A stretch of 29,524 nt of DNA from Deinococcus radiotolerans (GTDB lineage Bacteria > Deinococcota > Deinococci > Deinococcales > Deinococcaceae), in assembly GCF_014647435.1 (NCBI RefSeq), contig NZ_BMPE01000030.1:1-29524 (forward strand), in the 5' to 3' direction. Positions 18,101-24,602 of this stretch are shown one piece after another. Numbering within the stretch: the first letter of the stretch is position 1; each line of letters begins with the position of its first letter. The notes below the pieces were generated by a model. It saw nothing but the letters and a program-made list of their open reading frames with translations, was not told the origin of the DNA and did not search any database. Made by a program: the position numbers and the translations under genes.

Positions 18101-18445
18101 GTGACGCTGGACGGCGTCACCTTCGAGGGGATCGTGGACGCCTTCGATCCGGAGGGCGCCCTGGTGCTCGATTACAAGACCGACCGTCACGTCCAGCCCG
18201 AGCATCACCTGCCGCAGCTGGCCCTGTACGCCCACCGCCTCGGCGCGACCCGCGCGGCCCTGGCGTACCTGCGCCACGACCGCCTGCATGAGTTCGGGGA
18301 AACCGACCTGCAGCGCGGGCTGGCCCTCGTGCAGGACGCGGTGCGCCGCATCCAGGAGCACGACTTCGGCCCCTCCCCTTCCCCGGCCTGCCGGTACTGC
18401 TCATTCCGCGGCGTCTGTGACGTCGCCCCCCAGGAGACCCCATGA
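15188..18445 (+). CDS. addA: AddA-like UvrD-family helicase with C-terminal PD-(D/E)XK nuclease
   Basis: This 1085-residue superfamily-1 helicase-nuclease would unwind and cut DNA ends together with the upstream AddB-like protein. Helicase motifs are complete: Q-motif FTGPQQQAI (5-13), Walker A SAGAGSGKT (22-30), motif Ia VTFTEAAAAELRERI (53-67), Walker B DEAQDTNPVQW (from D350), GDEKQSIYAFRRADV (from about 377), MTIHGSKGLEFPVV (712-725) and VAYVAFTRA (781-789). The C-terminal nuclease has GIVDAFD with D984 and DYKTD with D995 and K997. Unusually for AddA, a cysteine in LSCPRAFAYRH plus CRYCSFRGVC near the end suggest that this subunit also carries an Fe-S-type nuclease module. Both flanking junctions are 4-nt ATGA overlaps, so it is translationally coupled to addB and the YbjN-like gene. 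Confidence 0.9.
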   Translation: MTGGFTGPQQQAITAPHSVAISAGAGSGKTRVLAERVVHLLEGGVTPGQIAAVTFTEAAAAELRERIATYVEHRAHADPPRWAAVQARLPLMQVSTIHGLCGRVAREHPVESGAGLNFAVLDEAEAAEWLDEHLTPVLAELPVEVLIEVPGRIRADVIRALLDDPTSALAALDVAARAADLSAEDRARRAWQGAQPAWDAARSALATLRGGPAGDVLEDARQAALRAGPAPLLRGGLRDLRLALDGVKGNVGKGWDAAEKKVAASALKTLQGLAARDDLLGEATDASRAHDRAVLALRAIFTHVVTRFAQLKGEQEVATFADLEVCADRALALPQVRSYYQARWTHLLIDEAQDTNPVQWRILQALADESVTLTVVGDEKQSIYAFRRADVGVFREARQTVQERGGEVIRMGTSFRTHEGLVTAVNAFFASLMQGPDRLRPTAATFEPLDAHRPAHPAGEDAPSVEVHALLGDEAGALRGAEANLIAGRIQALLLEGTPVYDRETRSVRPLRLSDIAVLFRARTNLGAYEDALSRAGLPYVVHGGRGLYDRPEVMDAVSLLRAVADPTADVHLAAVLRGPHVHLTDTQLLAIGEDHVSGECFWDAAQRSADPAVQGAVTLIRALREASVTLSTSQLLAEADRRTGALLVHAAMPDGPRRVANLRLFQGLLRRWAQEGLRDVVSVADHLARLERLEAQAPEAVSPHPDAAQLMTIHGSKGLEFPVVIVADALRQGGGPAGAVRFDAQLGVALRLPRLEEDTPEWAALEAAQKERHTSESERVAYVAFTRAADLLILSVVSGTGPAPMKRFEAFLGHLPEAGVARTYLSPAEVPTPVPLTFRTAGGRPHLDVHSGPGVVLPGTLPVTSLGTFLSCPRAFAYRHLEGRSPLVTLWSARHAAEASNPEGRLAGRQIGDAVHRALEHGWTATEMHRHLGYFAAPDLKTVITLVESFQGDAYTKVRGRPYQRERPIQVTLDGVTFEGIVDAFDPEGALVLDYKTDRHVQPEHHLPQLALYAHRLGATRAALAYLRHDRLHEFGETDLQRGLALVQDAVRRIQEHDFGPSPSPACRYCSFRGVCDVAPQETP

Positions 18446-18879
18446 CCGAGCCGACACTGGACGCCCACCTGCCGCTGACGCCCACCCGCTACGCCACGGA
18501 CGTCCTGGACTTCCTGGCCGAGGAGGGCTTCCGGCCTCAACTCGATGACGAGGGGGACGTGCTGTTCAAGTTCGAGGGCGGCACGTACTACCTGATGACC
18601 TCTGACGCGGACCCCACCTACTTCGCCCTGTACTACTTCCGGTTCTGGCCACTGGAAGACCCCGCCGAATGCATCCGCGCCCATGAAGCGGCCGCGCAGG
18701 CCCAGCAGCGCATCCGGATCGGGCAGATCACCGTACTGGACAATGACGTGAACGCCTCCGTGCAGGCCTACCTGCCGGGCGCGGACGCGTGGCGCGGCGT
18801 CCTGCTGCGCAACCTGAGCGGCCTGCAGGCCCTGGTCCGCTCATTCCGTGAGCAGATGCACGCCCAACTGGAGAACTGA
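18442..18879 (+). CDS. YbjN-domain protein
   Basis: The 145-residue protein looks like a YbjN-family domain, a fold related to type III secretion chaperones: YATDVLDFLAEEGFRPQLDDEGDVLFKFEGGTYYL, then an aromatic strand FALYYFRFW and a helical tail AVRSFREQMHAQLEN-like in character. YbjN proteins are small cytosolic proteins without known catalysis, often called putative sensory or chaperone-like regulators. It lacks a signal peptide and membrane segments. It overlaps the AddA-like gene by 4 nt and is followed after 1 bp by the WYL regulator, so it belongs to the same transcript. A role as assembly or regulatory partner of the AddAB-like enzyme is inference from context only. Confidence 0.75.
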   Translation: MTEPTLDAHLPLTPTRYATDVLDFLAEEGFRPQLDDEGDVLFKFEGGTYYLMTSDADPTYFALYYFRFWPLEDPAECIRAHEAAAQAQQRIRIGQITVLDNDVNASVQAYLPGADAWRGVLLRNLSGLQALVRSFREQMHAQLEN

Positions 18880-18880
18880 C

Positions 18881-19831
18881 GTGACCCCCGCCACGAAAAC
18901 CGAGCGGATGCTCGCCACGCTGGAACTCCTCGGGCACGCCGAGGTCAGCGCCCGGGAGCTGACCAGCCGCCTGAGGCTGCCCGCCAACAAGCTCCGCAGC
19001 GTGCAGCGGGACCTCGAAACCCTCTGCCAGGACGGCAAGGTGGAACGGCTCGACAGCGGAAAGTACCGCCGGCCGCTCCGGGCGACCACCCTCAACCCGG
19101 TTGAGGCGCTCGCGGTGTACTCCGCCGCGCGCATGCTCTACCACCACGCCGCCGACTACAACGAGCATTACCTCACCGCACTGGAGAAACTCACCGCGCA
19201 GCTGCCCGTGACCGCCCGCCGCGTGGCGGCCCAGGCGAACGCCGCCTACCAGCAGCGCAAGGACACCAGTGACACGTCGGCCAGCCGCACCTTCGAACTG
19301 GTCGCCCGCGCCTGGCTTGAGGGCCGCGTCCTGCGGTTCAAGTACCACTCACTCAGTAAGGAGTCCCAGGTCGAGCTCGTCATCTACTTCATCGAACTCA
19401 ACCCCCAGAACCGCCAGGCGTACGCCATCGGCGTGAACCGCCTCAAAAGTGGCGCCCGGCCCTTCGTGTTCCGCCTGGCCCGCATGCGTGACCTGACGCT
19501 GCTCAGCGACGAAGCGCGCATCCCTGAGGACTTCCACCCCATGGAGTACCTCTCCGGGGCGTGGGGCATCATGACCGGTGACCCGGTGCGCGTGGAACTG
19601 TTCTTCAGTCCAGCAGTCCGCGACCGGGTGCGCGAGGTGCCCCTAGGCCCAACGGCGGACTGCCAGCCCCTGTCGAGCGGCCACACCCGCGTGTGCCTCA
19701 CGGTCGGCGGGTGGAAGGAACTCGTGCCGTGGATCCTCGGCTGGGGCGGTGAGGTCGAGGTGCTGGGGCCAGCGGAGCTGCGGGCGCACATCGCCGACGC
19801 ACACGGCCGCGGCCACTCGCTGTACCGCTGA
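18881..19831 (+). CDS. WYL-domain transcriptional regulator
   Basis: This 316-residue protein has the DeoR/PafC-like WYL architecture: an N-terminal winged helix (MLATLELLGHAEVSARELTSRL through VERLDSGKY, 10-62), a linker with LNPVEALAVYSAARMLY (71-87), a WYL domain (about 137-210, with RVLRFKYHS and the typical ending FRLARMRDLTLL) and a C-terminal WCX-type segment (236-310, VRVELFFSPAVRDRV). WYL domains bind nucleic acid or nucleotide ligands and often control defence and DNA-damage genes. I chose the GTG at 18881 (GGAG 8 nt upstream, 1 bp after the previous stop) over an in-frame GTG at 18848 inside the preceding gene. As last gene of the AddAB-like operon it probably controls that operon, perhaps through the paired dyads at 12085-12135. 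Confidence 0.87.
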   Translation: MTPATKTERMLATLELLGHAEVSARELTSRLRLPANKLRSVQRDLETLCQDGKVERLDSGKYRRPLRATTLNPVEALAVYSAARMLYHHAADYNEHYLTALEKLTAQLPVTARRVAAQANAAYQQRKDTSDTSASRTFELVARAWLEGRVLRFKYHSLSKESQVELVIYFIELNPQNRQAYAIGVNRLKSGARPFVFRLARMRDLTLLSDEARIPEDFHPMEYLSGAWGIMTGDPVRVELFFSPAVRDRVREVPLGPTADCQPLSSGHTRVCLTVGGWKELVPWILGWGGEVEVLGPAELRAHIADAHGRGHSLYR

Positions 19832-20257
19832 TCTCCGCCCGACGCCCGCAGACGGCACCCTGCGACTTGCCCTGTGCTGCTCTGCTGCCCCACAGCCTGC
19901 CGGTCTGGAGCGTTCCTGTCTGACGCATTCTCAGCCGCAGCCCTCGCGACCGTCCAGACCGCCCTGCTCACCGGGCCTGACCTTGACTGAACGTCCCGTT
20001 AGGGCCACATCGACGACCGTTCCGCCCTCTGCGCCGTCAATAACAGCCCTTTACAGACACCCTTCGCCGCGGCACTGATTATCTGCTCGGTCAGCGGGCG
20101 CACGCCGGGGGGAGGCCGTCACTACCCTTGGCCTGAGGCAGTGACCGCACCGGGCCCAATGTGCCGCTCCACCCTGTAAGATCCGCGCGGGCTGTGGACA
20201 GATGACCGCCAGGCGGGCCCGAGGCGGCGCCAGAAAGCGTGAGCGCTGGGTCGCCCC
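19832..20257. other. Intergenic region between converging operons
   Basis: The WYL gene (plus) and rep (minus) converge here. I see no gene with a plausible start or family signature, no tRNA-like fold and no clear hairpin plus T-run terminator. The sequence is GC-rich and unremarkable. Confidence 0.5.
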
Positions 20258-21706
20258 TCAGCGTGCTTCGAGCTGGACGTGCTGGAGGGCGTCGAGCAGT
20301 CCAGTCACGAAGTCGTCGAGTTGGCCTTCCCGTTTGGCCCGCGTCGCCTCCCGCGTGACGCGGGCCTGGTCCAGGCGACCCAGGATCAGCGCGAGACGCA
20401 GCAGGGCGTATTCACTGACGGACAACCGCTCGCGCAGGAGGAACTGCACGGTTTTCATCGTGGCCTCAACGCGCTCCTCGAGGTTGCCGTCCTCGCTGGC
20501 CACTTCGTCCAGCGTCGGCATGTACGACGCCGCGGCGGGTGCCTGGCGTGGGGGCGGGGGCGGCACGTCCGTCAGGTCGGCGTACTTGCCCTGGTCGTCG
20601 CGGACGACGTCGACGAGCAGCGCCGAGCGGTTCCGGGCCTTGTAGCCGCTGGCGATGAGCGACTCGAACTTCTGCAGCCGGGCGCGCACGTGCGCTTCCC
20701 CAAAGTCGGTCAGGAGTTTCTGTGCGACGGGCAGGGACACGCGGTAGGTGCGCATGGTCTCAATCAGCGGCGAGGCCGGGTGCGTGTCCAGCGCGACGAA
20801 CCGGTAGGTGATCGTCTGCGCGCGGCCCCGCCCTTCATAGGTCACGTCTTCCAGGTAGCCGCGGAGCATGAGTTCTTCATGCGCGCCCTGGAGGGTCGCG
20901 CGGATCTTGTTGCTCCGCCGGTCCACGATCTTGCAGGCTTCCGCCCACTCGATGATGTTGACGCTGAGGGTCGGGAGCAGCGTGCCGGGCGTGACCGGAT
21001 CGTACCGCCGCGCGTCGAGCAGGCGGTAGACCGCGCGCGTCTGGGGCCGTTCGAGGCTGGTCAGGAAATCCAGGTCCAGCGGCTTGGTGTACCGCGCGCG
21101 GATGGAACGCACAATCGGTTCCGCGAGGCGAATTTTGAGGACGCTGCCGCTGGAGAGTTCGGTCGCCTCGTCGTCACTGGTGAACTCGAGTTCCGACAGG
21201 TAATTGAACGTCGCGGTGGTCCAGTGCCCCCGGCCGTGATCCCGCCAGGCTTCCGACGCGGTGTAGGTGGTCGTTCGCAGGCGGAACAGCGTCTGCAGCA
21301 GACTCTGGTAGTACCGCCCGGACGTGTCGAGTCCAGCGCGCCGCAGGATCTGGTACGCGGTGGTGCGCACGGTCCCGTCGTCGGGGCTCCCCGCCTCGGC
21401 GTACAGGTCGATGATGGCGGTGGCGACGTCGCCGTCCAGGCCGTGGGGCACGCCGCCGTACTTGGCGACGGCGTCGCAGGTGAGTCGTGCAGGGCGTCCA
21501 TCAACGTGAAAGTCGACGGTCCAGCTGGCATAGGACTCGGGGATGCGTTCCTGCACGCTGATCAACCCGAGACGGGCCACGTTGGCTTCCTCGAAGCGGA
21601 TCAGGTCCGAAGTCGGCTTTGGGCTGACCTTCGCCGCGGTCTGGCGTTTGCCTTCTGCCGTTGTCGCTCTGCGTGCCACCCGTCCTCCTGTCTTCTGGAT
21701 GGTCAT
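20258..21706 (-). CDS. repA: Plasmid replication initiator protein RepA
   Basis: The 482-residue protein matches the replication initiator family found on Deinococcus plasmids and megaplasmids (RPA-type). Recognisable stretches are VARLGLISVQERIPESYASW near residue 45, LTCDAVAKYGGVPHGLDGDVATAIIDLYAEAGSP, TTAYQILRRAGLDTSGRYYQSLLQTLFRL, TYTASEAWRD and KPLDLDFLTSLERPQTRAVYRLLDARRYDP. This is a winged-helix initiator that would bind the iterons lying directly upstream of its start. The C-terminal third is less conserved and includes a Pro-rich linker (PPPPPRQAP). The ATG at 21706 has no clear Shine-Dalgarno sequence. Because the iterons and a parS-like site lie between 21731 and 22200, Rep very likely represses its own transcription. 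It is transcribed away from the origin. Confidence 0.92.
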   Translation of the reverse strand: MTIQKTGGRVARRATTAEGKRQTAAKVSPKPTSDLIRFEEANVARLGLISVQERIPESYASWTVDFHVDGRPARLTCDAVAKYGGVPHGLDGDVATAIIDLYAEAGSPDDGTVRTTAYQILRRAGLDTSGRYYQSLLQTLFRLRTTTYTASEAWRDHGRGHWTTATFNYLSELEFTSDDEATELSSGSVLKIRLAEPIVRSIRARYTKPLDLDFLTSLERPQTRAVYRLLDARRYDPVTPGTLLPTLSVNIIEWAEACKIVDRRSNKIRATLQGAHEELMLRGYLEDVTYEGRGRAQTITYRFVALDTHPASPLIETMRTYRVSLPVAQKLLTDFGEAHVRARLQKFESLIASGYKARNRSALLVDVVRDDQGKYADLTDVPPPPPRQAPAAASYMPTLDEVASEDGNLEERVEATMKTVQFLLRERLSVSEYALLRLALILGRLDQARVTREATRAKREGQLDDFVTGLLDALQHVQLEAR

Positions 21707-21730
21707 GATACCCGCTGATCCGGCGCCACA

Positions 21731-21746
21731 TGTCTCACGTGGGACG
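21731..21746. promoter_or_regulatory. parS-like imperfect palindrome next to rep
   Basis: TGTCTCACGTGGGACG matches 12 of 16 positions of the classical chromosomal parS consensus TGTTTCACGTGAAACA, including the CACGTG core and the outer TGT. It lies 25 bp upstream of the rep start and 27 bp before the first iteron. It may be a ParB-binding centromere or part of the rep promoter control. Assignment is by consensus comparison only. Confidence 0.45.
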
Positions 21747-21773
21747 TTTAGGCCGGCGGGCCAGGGGGAAAAC

Positions 21774-22200
21774 TATCGGACTACTCAGGCGATTGCTCGG
21801 GTTCAACGCGCGGAAGACCCTATCGGACTACTCAGGCGATTGGTCGGCAGGCCGGTATCGGACGACTCAGGCGATTGCCGTGCCCGGAGCATGATTTTTC
21901 CCGTCCTGTACGCGTTGGCCTCACTGCACTTCTCTCAGCTGACGAAGTATCGGACTACTCAGGCGATTGGTCCTCTCCTCTATCGGACTACTCAGGCGAT
22001 TGAAGGGCAAAAGTATCGGACTACTCAGGCGATTCCCGCGAGGGGGCTATCGGACTACTCAGGCGATTGAGGGGCAAAAGTATCGGACTACTCAGGCGGT
22101 TGGTCCTCTTCCCTATCGGACTACTCGGGCGATTGAGGGGCAAAAGTATCGGACTACTCAGGCGATTGAAGGGCAAAAGCATCGGACTACTCAGGCGATT
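21774..22200 (+). repeat. Iteron array: eleven 21-bp repeats, origin of replication
   Basis: Eleven direct repeats with core TCGGACTACTCAGGCGATT start at 21774, 21821, 21856, 21948, 21981, 22014, 22048, 22081, 22114, 22147 and 22180. Copies 1, 2, 4, 5, 6, 7 and 10 are identical over 21 bp. Copies 3, 8, 9 and 11 each have one change. From copy 4 onward the start-to-start spacing is 33 bp (one step of 34), about three helical turns, so the sites face the same side of the DNA. The first three copies are irregularly spaced (47, 35, then 92). All point the same way. This is the expected binding array for the adjacent RepA, serving origin firing, copy control or autoregulation. Confidence 0.95.
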
Positions 22201-22250
22201 GAGAGTCATAAAGCGTGTCCAGCACGCACAAGGCAGACCTGCCTGATGAT

Positions 22251-22301
22251 GATCATTCAATCTTTTAAAGATCTTTTTTCAAAAAGAACAATCAACAATC
22301 A
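22251..22301. other. AT-rich segment beside the iterons, candidate unwinding element
   Basis: About 50 bp of markedly AT-rich DNA (TCTTTTAAAGATC, then a T6 run and an A5 run) begins 50 bp after the last iteron in an otherwise very GC-rich stretch. Iteron origins usually have such a duplex-unwinding element. I found no clear consensus DnaA box next to it. Confidence 0.55.
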
Positions 22302-23122
22302 GAGGGGACCGGCGAGACGATCCTCAGCCTGCCGCGTGACCCGCACGGTCTGCCCCACATCACTTCACCCCCGTTCAAGGGCGGCTCCCGACCGAGGCTC
22401 CGCTGCCCTTTTCGCCTGGAAGGCCCTCACGGGCCCTTTCAAGGTCTGCCAAAATGGTTTAGGCCTTCTGGGGCCTCATAAGTACACGCAGGCCCTTCAC
22501 GGGCCCTTGAGAGGGCAACAGGGGCACGCAGCGTGATGGAGGGACAAGCAGATGAGCTCATCTGCTGTGCGGAGGGGTCTGAATACGCGCGACCGGCCAT
22601 ACTGCGGCACCCTGACTTTCCCCTGGTCCAAGGGGACTGCTCCGCCCCCTACTCATTCCCATGCGCAGGCGGCACGATTCGGGACGTCGTGATGGGTTAT
22701 GACACGCCTCGGGGAAGAGGGACACGCTGCTGAGCGGTCACCCGTTGTCCAGGGCGTGTCCTCACGGGCATTGATGCGGCTACGGTCCAGCGTGTTCACG
22801 CCCATCCACGAGCTTGCCTGGGCACACCTGAGGAACGAACGTGTCCAAGACTCGCGACTGGAGGGGGCGTATCAACTTGATCTCCTGTCGCTCAGGGCCA
22901 TCCATCCGGCGGAGCAGCATCAAAACATCATTTTCGATGACCATGACCAACAGTGGGCAGCGCACGATGCCGTGACGGCGTATCAGACAATTGATCCACC
23001 AACGGTGCCGCTCCCTCGTGGTCTTCTGATAAGACAGGAGGCACCGTGACGCCCTCCCACGCCCTGCCCTGTCCCCGCCCACTCCAGCGTCGTGACCGGC
23101 GGCCTGGGCGTGTGAAGGCATC
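22302..23122. other. Gene-poor region beyond the origin
   Basis: No gene can be supported. Frames at 22533-22733 and 22699-23049 (plus) and a long minus-strand frame over 22780-23499 are open, but lack family motifs and good start signals; the latter is mostly a shadow of the membrane-protein gene. The 22780-23049 part has non-random-looking residues on the minus strand (IKLIRPLQSRVLDTFVPQV) and could be a decayed fragment. Two near-identical GGCCC/GGGCC dyads lie at 22420-22509. Confidence 0.45.
22420..22509. repeat. Two copies of a GGCCC-TCAC-GGGCCC dyad
   Basis: AAGGCCCTCACGGGCCCTTT (22420-22439) recurs as AGGCCCTTCACGGGCCCTTG (22490-22509), 70 bp further on. Each copy is a near-palindrome with GGCCC and GGGCC arms. 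They lie between the origin and the partition genes. Their role is unknown; they may be protein-binding sites or hairpins. Confidence 0.45.
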
Positions 23123-23506
23123 GTGACGCGCGGGTGCCGCAGCCGGTGGCTGGGTGCAGCTGGACCGCTTCTGTTGGCTGGTTTCGTGCTGCTCTGCCTC
23201 TGGCTGTCCCTGCGCGATGAGCCCGACGCGGAGAGTGCCCGGGCCGGCATCGTGATCGCCCTGATCCTGGCCTGCCCTCTGCTGGGCCTGGCCGCCCTGT
23301 GGCTGCGGGCGACCCTCTCCCTGGCCGCTGGCGTCACCAGCGCCTGGTTTGGCGTGTTCGGGGGCCTCTGGCTGCTGGCTGTGGCGGCCGCGCCGAAAGA
23401 CCCAGGGGGTCCGTCGACGGCCATCCTGCTGGGCCTGGCCGTGCTGCTGTCCTCAGGCGCGGGGCCCGCCTGGTTCCTGCGACGGCTGCGCCGACTCAAA
23501 GATTGA
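23123..23506 (+). CDS. Small four-helix membrane protein
   Basis: I do not recognise a family. The 127-residue protein has four hydrophobic segments of helix length (about 10-30, 41-61, 66-90 and 99-119), a basic N-terminus (MTRGCRSRW) and a strongly basic tail (RRLRRLKD), consistent with a polytopic inner-membrane protein with both ends in the cytoplasm. The GTG start has only a weak purine stretch (GAAGG) 4 nt upstream. GC-rich codon use matches the neighbouring plasmid genes. It stands alone, upstream of parA in the same orientation but separated by about 320 bp, and is not clearly part of the partition operon. Confidence 0.65.
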   Translation: MTRGCRSRWLGAAGPLLLAGFVLLCLWLSLRDEPDAESARAGIVIALILACPLLGLAALWLRATLSLAAGVTSAWFGVFGGLWLLAVAAAPKDPGGPSTAILLGLAVLLSSGAGPAWFLRRLRRLKD

Positions 23507-23803
23507 ACCTATTCGTTGCTTCCTGATGCGCGCTGGGGACCCTGACCTCCTGAGCTCTCCTGCCGGGCTGTCCCACCGCCCAGCCCGCTCCACCAGCTCT
23601 GCTCGCGACCGTGATGACCTGCAAGCCCCATGAACGGCGTGGCAAGGAACCGTGGGGCAGGTCGCCTGACCTCCGGATCGCCGGTCTGTGGAAGCGTCCG
23701 CTGAATTTCGGTCGTCGGCACCGGACGACGCCCCCAACGGGAGCCGTCGCCCGCCGGTTCTGTCTCCAGGCCTCTTCCCTCATCACCGGCGGCTTCCGTT
23801 TTT

Positions 23804-23822
23804 GTGTACACATGTGTACACT
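23804..23822 (+). promoter_or_regulatory. parA operator (double GTGTACAC) overlapping a leaderless promoter
   Basis: GTGTACACATGTGTACAC (23804-23821) is a perfect 18-bp palindrome made of two GTGTACAC units, each a palindrome, with TGTACA cores 10 bp apart. TGTACA is the core recognised by YefM-type antitoxins in yefM-yoeB autoregulation. The second unit overlaps TACACT (23817-23822), a TANNNT -10 box placed 6 nt before the parA ATG. That is the geometry of leaderless Deinococcus transcripts, and no Shine-Dalgarno sequence is present. A weak -35 (TTCCGT, 23794-23799) is 17 bp further up. Binding here would block the promoter. Confidence 0.75.
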
Positions 23823-23828
23823 CGGCCC

Positions 23829-24602
23829 ATGGCCAACAAAACCGTAGGCGTGCGTTCACTGCGGGAGGAACTGCCGGACGTGCTGCGTGAAGTCAAGGAG
23901 ACGGGCCGTCCCGTCACGGTCACCCGGCATGGCGAAGCCCTCGCCACGATCGTGCCCGGCACGCTGCCCACCGCCGCCCGAGCCCCGCGCATTCTGGCCC
24001 TCAACTCCCTCAAAGGAGGGGTCGGGAAGACCACCATCACGATGCACCTCGCGGCGGCCATCGCTGCGGCGGGTGAGCGGGTCACCGTCCTCGACGCGGA
24101 TGAGGAAGTCAGTGCGCTGCGCTGGCAGCAGCACGCGCAGGCCGACAGCATCAGCCTGCCGTTCCGGGTGGTCGCCGCGGACCGCAACAGCCTGATGCGC
24201 CAGGCCCGGGAACTCGCCAGGGACGGCACCGTCGTCATCATCGACACGCCGCCCAACAACCGCGAGATCCTCAAGAGTGCGGCCACGGTCGCGGACGTCG
24301 TGCTCGTACCGGTGCTGCCCACCGCGATGGATCTCGACCGGCTGGGCACCACCCTGGAACTCCTGGCAGATCTCGAGGCGGCGCTGCCGAACTTCAACTA
24401 CGCGATTGTCCTCAACCGCTTCGACGCCCGCAAGGCCATGGCGCACGATGCGAACACGGCGCTCGACCGGCATCCACGCTTCGAGACGGTCATCCGCTCC
24501 CTCGCGGCCTACGAGCGCGGCTTCGGCACGGCGCCCAGTGAACTCGAGCAGTTCCGGCAGCTCTGGGAAGAACTCCTCCAGGTGATGGGAAGTGACGCGT
24601 GA
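23829..24602 (+). CDS. parA: ParA partition ATPase with N-terminal Phd/YefM-like domain
   Basis: The 257-residue protein has two parts. Residues 1-43 (TVGVRSLREELPDVLREV, then VTVTRHGEALATIVP) match the Phd/YefM antitoxin DNA-binding fold. From residue 53 it is a ParA/MinD-type ATPase: deviant Walker A KGGVGKTT (62-69), a switch region VVIIDTPPNNREIL and a late LVPVLPTAMDLDRLGTTLELL. ParA ATPases move plasmid copies by ParB-stimulated ATP hydrolysis on the nucleoid. Classical plasmid ParAs of the Ia type carry an N-terminal helix-turn-helix for autorepression; here a Phd-like module appears to replace it. I reject longer in-frame starts upstream (to 23688) because the -10 box and operator lie immediately before the ATG at 23829. 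The stop overlaps the parB GTG by 4 nt. Confidence 0.92.
   Translation: MANKTVGVRSLREELPDVLREVKETGRPVTVTRHGEALATIVPGTLPTAARAPRILALNSLKGGVGKTTITMHLAAAIAAAGERVTVLDADEEVSALRWQQHAQADSISLPFRVVAADRNSLMRQARELARDGTVVIIDTPPNNREILKSAATVADVVLVPVLPTAMDLDRLGTTLELLADLEAALPNFNYAIVLNRFDARKAMAHDANTALDRHPRFETVIRSLAAYERGFGTAPSELEQFRQLWEELLQVMGSDA

Noticed and set aside
16184..18361. 725-codon minus-strand frame opposite the AddA-like gene
   Set aside because: Low-complexity Arg/Val/Ala/Gln composition without motifs; the plus strand has complete helicase and nuclease motifs.
20279..21718. 479-codon plus-strand frame opposite repA
   Set aside because: It mirrors repA in the antisense frame and has no recognisable domain; the minus-strand product is a clear initiator protein.
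21774..22200. CRISPR array
   Set aside because: The repeats are 21 bp with very short spacers (mostly 12-13 bp), several spacers are similar to each other, and the array lies next to a replication initiator; iterons explain it.
22551..22733. Short plus-strand frame with several cysteines (66 codons)
   Set aside because: No family resemblance and no convincing ribosome-binding site; likely chance.
22780..23499. 239-codon minus-strand frame
   Set aside because: Its N-terminal half is the antisense of the four-helix membrane protein and it has no start signal. The C-terminal part might be a decayed fragment but cannot be assigned.
23688..23828. 47-codon N-terminal extension of ParA
   Set aside because: The operator, the -10 box and the usual leaderless spacing place the start at 23829; the extension is not protein-like.
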